DNA of 64,000 nucleotides from Neonectria sp. B-13 (lineage: Eukaryota > Ascomycota > Sordariomycetes > Hypocreales > Nectriaceae). The notes below the pieces were generated by a model. That model made no database searches. It worked only from the letters and a program-made list of their open reading frames with translations, and was not told the DNA's origin. Positions 56,221 through 64,000 of the stretch are shown piece by piece. The translations under genes and the position numbers were made by a program. Every line of letters starts with the position of its first letter. Within the stretch, counting starts at the first letter, position 1. The DNA lies in assembly GCA_002682825.1 (NCBI GenBank), contig NOKP01000010.1, positions 1,178,001 through 1,242,000 on the forward strand. The letters are read 5' to 3'.

Positions 56221-57061
56221 AAAGGAAAAGGCGGAGAATTGGGAAATGGGGAACATCGGGAAACCTAGCCGACGCGGCTCCCGCAGGATTCTAGAAGACT
56301 TCTAAACTCGGGTGTGTTTGATGCATGGGCGGCTGTGGGCGCTGTCATGACATGACTTGGATAAGAATTGTTGCAGTGTACATGAGCCGTCGGTCTTCCT
56401 TGACAGGCTTGCATCGATTTTACTATGCTGTGCCACTTGCTGCAACATAACGCAATGTTCCTTTCGGATGCTCATCCGGCGGCAGATGGAAAGTTAAGCT
56501 CCGGTACCTCGGGGAAACCAACCGAACGGACAAGTTTGTGAGGCCGACTTCCGGTATCAGACCGATTTCGGGAAGACTTGCCTAATTAGCTCCCCGACCA
56601 TCCGTGGCCACTGGAGAGAGCGCGGCAAACAGCGACTACTAAGCTGTGTCAAGAACTTCGATAGACGCATGGCCCTTTTAGCGTTTACCGCCTTCCGATA
56701 ACATTGTGGGGATCCCACATGGCCATCTTGCATCTCAAACCCAGATCTATTTCTCTAGGAAGGACGTTCGAGTGGGTTACCTGCATAACGGGCCCCGATA
56801 GCGCGGTGCCGGTAACGGGCTATGTAATTCTAGCACGCCATTTACCGGGCGCCCTCCGCAACCCCAGATTTGATGTCCGAGAGCGCGTCCCTTTCAGCGA
56901 GTCAACTGCATTCTTCAACGTCCCTCCCTTTCCTTCCCAGCAAGTTCTATATCGTCCCTCGGGCTCTATCGTTTCATCAGAGCGGGAAAGAGGCCAATTG
57001 AACTTGTCGGACAAAAAGAAACGACGCCGAGTTTCGGTTTCGTCCGTGGGACCTAGGCAAG
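56221..57061. other. Intergenic between COG3 and the carrier gene
   Basis: 841 bp, 3' UTR of COG3 and promoter of the carrier gene. Nothing else recognised. Confidence 0.5.
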
Positions 57062-58200
57062 ATGGACGCTCCGGCGATTGAGGTGGAGGCGGCGCAGGAC
57101 GGCGGTCTGCAGACGGCCAAGGACCTGTTCTCGGGCGCTGTGGGCGGTATTGCGCAGGTCTTGATTGGTAAGTTGTGTTTTATGTCTTGTATCTCAAAGG
57201 CGAAGTGGCTTGAAGCGAGTGCTTTCGAGTTGCCGTTGTGTTGTGTCGCGACAAAGGGAGGAGCGCAGAAAGAAGCTGGCCCGAGCGATAAGATCTCAAG
57301 TGAGATGAGAACGAAACGAGATGATAGCAGATGACACTATCTCATCCCATGTACACAACTCTCACTCACGGCCATAACTAACTCCTTCCAGGCCAACCCT
57401 TTGACATCGTCAAGGTCCGTCTCCAAACATCAACCCAGTACTCGTCGGCCCTCAACGCCGCCACCTCCATCTACCGCAACGAGGGCGCCCTCGCCTTCTA
57501 CAAGGGCACGCTCACGCCGCTCATCGGCATCGGTGCCTGCGTGTCCATCCAGTTCGGCGCCTTCCACAAGGCGCGCCGGTGGCTCGAGGACCGCAACGCC
57601 GCCGCCGGCCGCCGCCCGGACCTCTCCTACGGCCAGTACGCCGCCGCCGGAGCCTTCGCCGGCGTCGCCAACTCGGTCCTCTCCGGCCCCATCGAGCACA
57701 TCCGCATCCGCCTGCAGAGCCAGCCCCACGGCGCCGGCCGCCTGTACGACGGCCCGCTCGACTGCGTCCGCAAGGTCGGCGCCGTCGACGGCACCCTGCG
57801 CGGGCTGTACCGCGGCCAGGCCGTCACCGTCTGGCGCGAGGCCTTCGCCTACGGCGCCTGGTTCACCTCGTTCGAGTACATGATGAACGCTGACGCCGCC
57901 CGCAACGGCATCGACCGCAAGGAAATCTCCAGCTACAAGATCGCCTTCTACGGCGGTCTCGCCGGCGAGGTGCTGTGGCTCGCCAGCTACCCGCTCGACG
58001 TCATCAAGAGCAAGATGCAGACCGATGGCTTCGGGCCCAACCAGCGGTACCGCTCCATGCGTGACTGCTTCGCCACCACCTATCGCGTCGAGGGCGCTCG
58101 CGGCTTCTTCAAGGGCATTGCCCCTACCCTGCTCAGGGCCATGCCCGTCAGCGCCGGCACCTTTGCCGTCGTTGAGATGACCATGAGGGCGCTCAACTAG
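57062..58200 (+). CDS. YMC1: Mitochondrial carrier, Ymc1-type
   Basis: Two exons, 57062-57167 and 57392-58200, giving 304 residues; the intron is 224 nt, long for this locus. Carriers of this family move metabolites over the inner mitochondrial membrane. The three repeats each carry the signature: GQPFDIVKVRLQTS, GPIEHIRIRLQSQ and SYPLDVIKSKMQTD, with six helices between. The segment TPLIGIGACVSIQFGAFHKA resembles yeast Ymc1/Ymc2 and the carnitine/ornithine carrier group. The precise substrate cannot be read; Ymc-type (organic or amino acid linked) is my best guess. Exon 2 is extremely GC-rich with almost only C or G in third positions, so other frames stay open for over 100 codons; these are shadows. 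Confidence 0.88.
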
Positions 58201-58517
58201 AGGACCACCACCTGCGGAGGATCAAAAGAGGAGGATCAACTGCGGAAGATGAACTGAAAAGGATCACCTAAGCAAGGATCACCTAACGAGCATCAACTGA
58301 AGATGATTTGTTGGGTTGCTATTGCTATCGACGTCGTTTGCACCAGGAAGTCTGGGGAAGTTTTGGGACACAAACAATAGAACGAGACTATAGGCTCCCT
58401 TGGGATGTGTAGAGGATTCAACATCAAACCGAGCTGGCATGATAGATTTCGAGGTAGATTTTCTTTTCCCCACGAGGTGTAGGATCTGTATATAATGATA
58501 CCCTGCAATCTACCGCT
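58201..58517. other. Convergent 3' ends with short direct repeats
   Basis: 317 bp between the carrier and the RINT1/Tip20 gene. GGATCACCTAA occurs at 58261 and 58276, within a wider run of GGATCA/GATCAACTG motifs from 58219 to 58305. Confidence 0.7.
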
Positions 58518-61002
58518 TTACCATCCTACATTCTCATTGTTCTCCACCCGCCGCTGTAGGATGTTCCTAGCGTTCGGTGGTGACAGCGCCCCAAGCCCCA
58601 GCTCTTCCAGCACTTTGCGTGCCTCTTCGTTGTCCGTAAAGACACGATCACTTGCCTCCTTGAGAGTTAGCCCGCCCGCCTCGCCCGCTTCGATGGGAAG
58701 AGTAAGCAGTCGTAGCCCCTCGTGCAAAGAATCCAGAGCGGACGAGCCGCCAGGGATGTAGCGCTCGATGAGGGCGCTGATGGCGGTGCCATCGCGGAGA
58801 AACTGGGCGGCACCGTAGGTGGTGAAGGACTGGCGGAGGAGTACGTCCTGCCAGAGGAGGTCCTGGAGCTTTGAGAGGGCGTCGCGCCAGACGCGGCGGA
58901 ACGTGGCGGTGGACAGAGCCTTGACGAGGAAGTCAAAGTTGCGCCTGAGGATGCGGAGGGGTTCGTCGAGCTCAGGGGTAATGGTAAGATCGTCTGCAAC
59001 GGATTAGGGGAGAGCACCCGGGATAAGCGGCCATTAAGGGAACATACCAAGCACGGCAGTATCGCCAACAGTAGTCCACTGGACGCGAGTAGTGTAAGCG
59101 CGGAAGGCCTTGCTATGCGAGGCGACCACGGCGCTGACGAGGAGCTCCTGACCGGCCTTACGGCGTAAACTGTACGCAGCAACTGTTTCATCAAAGAGGG
59201 CTCCATCATCGCCCCCTTGTCCCACGGCAGCCGACGTGCGGTCTTTGACATCGTCGTAACTCATCGTGCTGGTGATTTCGTTGCCCTGGCTGCTTCGATG
59301 GGCGGCCCGAGTCTGCAACTCATCCCACAGCGAAACGAAGACCTTGGCGGGTTGTTAGTTATGTTGATTGATCAACCCACAACACGATCAGACATACCTC
59401 TTCATTGCTCCAGTCCTTCAGGGTGTTGACGACATGATCGGAGCTACCTATCACCTTGACGAGTGTCTCGAGAGCACCGGTGCCTTCGAGAGCAGCGATA
59501 TCTTCCTTGGTCACGCCGTGCAATGTTCTCCCCAGGGTTGACGTGAAGGATTGATACGCCTCAAGAGAGTCTCGAAGACGATCATGGAAGCCATCAAGGA
59601 TTTCCAACTGAATTCCGATCAGGAAGCGAATTTTGTGTTTGAAGTTGCGCACCCTCGCATACTGGCTCGTTATTGACCTCAGTAGATGAGTGACCTGAAC
59701 TGCGGCGTGGGTGGGCTTCATCTTGCCCTTTTCCGCATAATCGTAATCAATATTACGGGCGTCCTGCGATGCCATAATGGTATCAAATCTCTCTAGGGCA
59801 AATTCCTTCTCTGCTTTGAACCAAGTATCAAAGTGTTCGTCAAGGATGTGCGTGGTCAAGCCCGCCCAGCCGTTCTCAGCATCTCCACCGTCGTAGCTGA
59901 ACTTCACTCGAACCTTGTCGTCAAAGGTCATGAGCTGCGACATGAAACCACTCAAGAAGGGCGGGCTTTTGATTGCTTCCCGCGCCACAGCCGATGCCTT
60001 CTCTCGGAGAACAGGTAACATGGAGGTGATCAACGCGCATACGGGGTCAACGTATGCCATGTTTTTAGCAGCGGGCGTGTCGTAGAACTTGGACGCCAGC
60101 AGGTGGCCCAGGTTATCGCGGAAGAAGGACTCCCACTTCTCAATGTGTGCAAGAAACCAAGGGAGGCAATGATTGCCAAAGGCCTGGGGGCTGCTGGACG
60201 GCTTGTCGCTCAAGAAGTGGTAACGGAACTCGGAGACGAAGATGCCGGCCATGACGTCGATTGGTAGCAAAGTCACAAGCCCAGGGCTGTACATGACCTC
60301 CGGAATCTGCAGGTCGAGGAGCTTCTCGAAGCAGTTGATCCACTCCTCGTCCATCTCGGACTGGAGATCGACCTTGGGCCATTTCCTCTGGCTCAAGACA
60401 GCCTCAAGCTCCGCTGACATGATCTTCTTCATCTCGTTCCAGAGCGACTCCGTCACCTTCTCGATGTAGTCGACGAGGTGTAACCCATCCTGCCCTGGTA
60501 GGCTCCTCAGCCTGGTCGTAAGCTGCTTGAGCTTGGTATACGGCTCCAGCGCGGCCTTGGGGCTCTGCGGCAGATGAGATCGGGCCTCGGAGCGATTCTT
60601 CTCTACCTCTTGCAGGAGGATGAGGTATTTCTGGGCCAGGTCGACAGTCTCGAGCTTCTTCATAGGCTCCTGGAACCGCTCAATGGCCTGATCGGGACCG
60701 TCGGTGGTGGCGGCGACCTGCTGGCGCGCAATGATGCTCTCCTGGAGCTTCTCAAACTCATCGATGCGGGCGGCGAGCGAGCCCTGGCGGTCATCGGCGG
60801 TGCGGCGAGCTTCCTCGAGCTCCCTGACGGCGGTGTCGAGCTGGGACTGGAGCTGGTTGCGCTGCAGCTCGACGTTGGCGATGAGCGAGTCGAGGTCTTC
60901 GAGATCGGTGGCCGACTGGAGCTTGTCGTCGAGGAAGTCCTCAACGCGGATGTCGAGAGAGGAGCCCTGCGCGGCTTCAGTTTGGGATGCCATAGTGGTC
61001 AT
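58518..61002 (-). CDS. TIP20: RINT1/Tip20 family ER tethering subunit (Dsl1/NRZ complex)
   Basis: Three exons: 61002-59398, 59342-59048 and 58993-58518, giving 791 residues. RINT1/Tip20 proteins form the Dsl1/NRZ complex that tethers Golgi-derived COPI vesicles at the ER. The N-terminus is coiled coil (LDSLIANVELQRNQLQSQLD and on). The RINT1 domain follows: LQIPEVMYSPGLVTLLPIDV, CLPWFLAHIEKWESFFRDNL, a short VRVKFSYDGG-type segment and IDYDYAEKGKMKPTHAAVQV. The C-terminus reads LTLPIEAGEAGGLTLKEASD and ends NNENVGW. ATG at 61002 (MTTMASQTE) is the first ATG; upstream the frame begins with a TTG. Both introns are short (55 and 54 nt). Human RINT1 also binds Rad50; that link is not known for fungi. 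Confidence 0.88.
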
Positions 61003-63519
61003 GGCGGGACTCTGGGGTTTCTGGTGTAGCTCGCCGCGCGATGTCAATCAACTACGACTACGTAGACTACGAAGAGGATGACGTGGGAGGATGCCCCACG
61101 ACGCACGATGGTATGCAATTAACTCGATATACGAATATTGCTACGTAGACACATACGGCATACATCTTGATTCTCCAGCAGCGAAGGGCAACAGGCAAAC
61201 ATGAATCGGCTGACCGACGGGGTCAGGCACTCCGCATATCGCAAGTTTTAAGAGTATCTGGCGATAATCGACTTGATCTGGTCATGGCCTTCCTGAGATG
61301 CGCTAGGGTGGGAAGGACCGTGGAGCGAGACCTCCCGATAGCCGAGGCTGGAAACCGACGACTACGACGAAATACCTCGACATTGCTACTGGAAAGACTT
61401 CTTCACGTTGGACAAAACGGGGGATTTCAATTGCTTTGGGAATGTCTGGAGGCGGTGTCAAGTACTTACTGACTGAATACGTCTGACCTGGCGGGATGGG
61501 TGCAAATGAAGGCAAGCCGGGGGGGGGCAGTGCACAAAGACAGCGCTGGACAGAGATTCACATGAGGTAATTGCTGGGTATTCATTGCATTGCACATTGG
61601 ATTGGATGTCTCGCGCGTTGCACTGAAGACTGGAACCGGGTATTTAACAATGCGTGTGCTTGAAAGCTGGGAGAAAAAGAATCGAAGTGAGGTCCCAGGA
61701 AGGCTTCAGCTCAACATGCAACCCAAGACGGTGAGATTCCTGATTGGGCAAATGGAGCAGCAGATCGGGAGTACGAGATACGCCGCGCTGCGCACCGTGA
61801 GAACGGACACCGAGGAAGCCGGCTTACCTCGAGGGAAACGAAGGATGGCGAGGCGAACCCCTCGACCCAATCTCGCGCGAAACGGCGCCATCATCGTCAC
61901 GACAACGGGCATTGGCATTGAGGTGGCCGACGACCCCTGGGCACCTGGCTCACCCCGGCCGGGGGCGGCGCAGTGCTGGGCGTTCCTTGGCGACGACCAG
62001 AGCGAGATGCCGGACAAGGGAGTTCTTTATAGGATTCACAAGGTGATATCACAACAATGACTACGTGTTGATATAGCTCGCATTGTGCCTGTCAACCGAC
62101 CGGCAAAGCCAAGCCAAACTGGACCAGAAATGCACAATAATCTGTTAGTCGCCTGCTGCTGTGCCAGAAGGCCGGGACTGCAGCTATGGAGTATATCCAG
62201 AGGCGCGATGCAGTGGCGGTGCAAGATCGGAGATCACTGTCTAGGGTCTGGGGGCCGAGCACGAAGCCAGCTACGTGTCGTCGTCGACTGGGACGAACAC
62301 GGACGGCGTTTGGACGCCATTCGCAAGCCCGAAGAGTGGATGTGAACAAGGAGGTCTCGGGCTGGCTGGATGTAAGACGAGACACCAAGGCTCCTCCGCC
62401 AGGGCCGGAAGTGGGAAATGGAGAGGAAGCCTGCCGTATCCTGGCCCTGTAAGCCGGTTCTTGATTCGCACCTCATCAGCCCGCCCTTTGCAACCTGCCA
62501 AAAAAAGGACTGCTAACGGCCTAGGTAAGTTACGGAGGCCCGGACCCCGGTCACATGCTCCGTAGCGCGGGTTTCCCTGGTGGGTTTCCCAAGTTCCCAA
62601 CTCGGTTGCCTCTGCGGGTTGCCCGGCGCCCGCGGCGGGACCCACTCCGCCCCACCTCCGAACGTCATCGTCGCCCAGCCAACGGCGGTAAATAAAACGT
62701 GGCTGGGGTGCTCGTCGCGCATGTGGGTTGCGTCTCTCCCCAAAAGTCGGACGGCTGGTCAACCAAACGCAGGCAACATCACAATCTCCCCCTCGTACCT
62801 GGCATGCACCTGACTTGACTGGACTTGAGCGAAACGAACTGTACTACGTTACTGACCGCGCCCGCTGTTACTTGTTCCCTTTCCTTCCTCCGTTCCAAAG
62901 GGAACTCCGAACCATCAACTCTCTCACCTCACCCAACTCAGTCTCTCAGTCTCTCACTCACCCACTCACTCACTCACTGTCCTAGGTTGTCCCTTCGTTG
63001 GAGCAAAGTGTGAACTGATCTCAAAGCTGTTGCTGTCTTGCAGTCTACCTAACAAGAACGTCATCTCCCCCATTCCTTGACTATCTCACCGTCGCAGGGC
63101 CCGGCTTTCTCTCGTTGTTTCTGAACCGTCGTCGCCAAAGACAACTTACCACGACAGTCTCTCCCTCCCGCATTCCATCTGCATTGAGAGGAATCCGCAC
63201 CGCTTCGCTTCCCGAGACAGGCCAGAGCTCGCCCGCGTGGAGACGAAACGAAAACTGATCCTAGGAGGGAAAAGAACACCGAGACGAACGACGAGATCAT
63301 CACTACTAGATTTCTATCACCCACACCGCAATCCCTTGGAATTCGATTCCTACTTTGGACAACCACGACACCTCGCACCACACCGGGCTGAACAGCGCCC
63401 GCTCAGCAACCCGACCGTCACTCCTGTATAGGGGGACGGGCGTGGGCGTGCTGTCATATCTTCATCTCCCGGGTTGGATTATCAATCCGTGAAGGAGGAC
63501 TGGTACACAACCCTTCGAG
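61003..63519. other. Divergent upstream region, RINT1/TIP20 and Fig1-like gene
   Basis: 2.5 kb without a supported gene. An open frame at 61590-62060 (+) has no domain and unusual composition. A CTCACTCA short repeat run lies at 62945-62978, in the long CT-rich leader of the Fig1-like gene. Confidence 0.5.
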
Positions 63520-64000
63520 ATGGGTACAACGGAAACGGGCACGAGCAGCAGTAGCAGCTCGGGCTCACGAATGCCCAAATTCCAGGTCGGATGGTATCGT
63601 AAGTGTCCCGCAGCCAAGCAGCGCTGGAATGCCGCTGTCTGTCCTAGACATGGCTAACAAGTATTCGCTCTAGGCTTCATACCGTTTCTGGGATACCACC
63701 ATGTGTTGATGATTCTCATTGCCATCGCCATCATCCTACTCTGTACGTTCCGGACACGGCCTCCATTCTGCTCTCAACTGGGCCACTCACTAATCCCTCC
63801 CACTCCCCAGCTCTCCTACTAGCAGGATGTTCATCTTCCTCACCGCTTATCCCCGACATCTTCCTCCTCTCGCTCTACTACAAGTCGTACACGGCAGTGC
63901 CCGACACGGCGCAGGTTGACTACAATGTGCACACGGCCATCGAGAACATCGCCGGCGACGCCCGCTTAGCTGCTCGTGTCGGCTACTTCGGCATCTGCAT
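63520..64000 (+). CDS. FIG1: Fig1-family (claudin-like) membrane protein, 5' part
   Basis: The gene runs off the right edge. Exons so far are 63520-63598, 63674-63742 and 63811-64000, and all joins keep frame. The N-terminus is a short Ser/Gly-rich cytosolic tail (TSSSSSSGSRMPKFQVGWYR). A membrane helix follows (GYHHVLMILIAIAIILLSLL) and leads straight into LAGCSSSSPLIPDIFLLSLY, the start of the first extracellular loop. The GCSSSSP and the spliced GYHH motif match fungal Fig1 proteins, which control calcium entry and membrane fusion during mating and polarised growth. SUR7/PalI proteins have a similar layout; Fig1 is preferred from wording near the first helix. The first in-frame ATG in the leader is used. 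Confidence 0.7.

Noticed and set aside
57401..57883. 160-codon frame-shifted open frame in the carrier gene
   Set aside because: Shadow caused by extreme GC3; composed of Ser/Arg/Pro/Ala only, while the true frame has three carrier signatures.
61590..62060. 156-codon plus-strand open frame in the RINT1/FIG1 upstream region
   Set aside because: No family features and no good start context; probably leader or promoter DNA.
1..64000. CRISPR array, intact transposon, rRNA genes, secondary-metabolite cluster
   Set aside because: No spaced direct-repeat array, no transposase or reverse transcriptase signature, no 5S-like sequence found by eye, and no synthase genes among those read.

Overview
The window comes from a filamentous ascomycete (Pezizomycotina), most likely a Sordariomycete. 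Genes carry short GT-AG introns of about 48 to 80 nt with fungal donors (GTAAGT, GTACGT, GTATGT). Coding sequence is GC-rich, intergenic spaces are long and full of TACGTA and TACCTA motifs, and three nuclear tRNA genes have introns at the 37/38 position. I see no bacterial-style operons, no CRISPR array and no intact transposon. Gene models were spliced by hand; every multi-exon model given here closes in frame from ATG to stop, and introns were placed by GT-AG signals plus family alignment from memory.

Layout. 0.1-5.5 kb: a DUF726 alpha/beta-hydrolase-like gene and DNA polymerase iota, both on the minus strand. 7.9-9.3 kb: a basic nuclear-looking hypothetical protein. 9.8-10.5 kb: two identical intron-containing tRNA-Glu(CTC) genes facing each other. 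11-17.3 kb (all minus): a small probably mitochondrial protein, ribosomal protein L3, and the TPR co-repressor Ssn6/Cyc8. 17.3-26.3 kb: about 9 kb with no credible protein gene, holding one tRNA-Met(CAT), four copies of the palindrome GGTACGTACC, a cluster of GGTAAG motifs and an apparent change in strand composition. 26.3-28.0 kb: cytosolic serine hydroxymethyltransferase with a Gcn4/CPC1-type site upstream. 29.4-32.9 kb: SAGA subunit Spt7. 34.7-35.4 kb: a VanZ-domain membrane protein. 35.9-37.6 kb: a doubtful small gene and a degenerate repeat island. 37.8-42.1 kb: prefoldin subunit 3 and a large, probably mitochondrial, helical protein. 44.0-46.8 kb: a secreted Ser/Thr-rich repeat protein with a six-cysteine CBM19-like module. 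47.6-49.0 kb: a protein tyrosine phosphatase. 51.3-61.0 kb: Fmp25, Cog3, a Ymc-type mitochondrial carrier and a RINT1/Tip20 tether subunit. Right edge: the start of a Fig1-family membrane protein.

How the genes fit together. This is a core-housekeeping chromosome segment, not a gene cluster with one purpose. Themes recur: transcription (Ssn6, Spt7), Golgi/ER vesicle tethering (Cog3, RINT1/Tip20), mitochondria (Fmp25, Ymc carrier, two predicted imported proteins), proteostasis and translation (L3, prefoldin 3, tRNAs) and the cell surface (mucin-like protein, Fig1). The most unusual structures are the palindrome and donor-site-rich gene desert upstream of SSN6, the perfectly identical inverted tRNA-Glu pair, and a polymerase iota that ends in a pol-eta-type ubiquitin-binding zinc finger.
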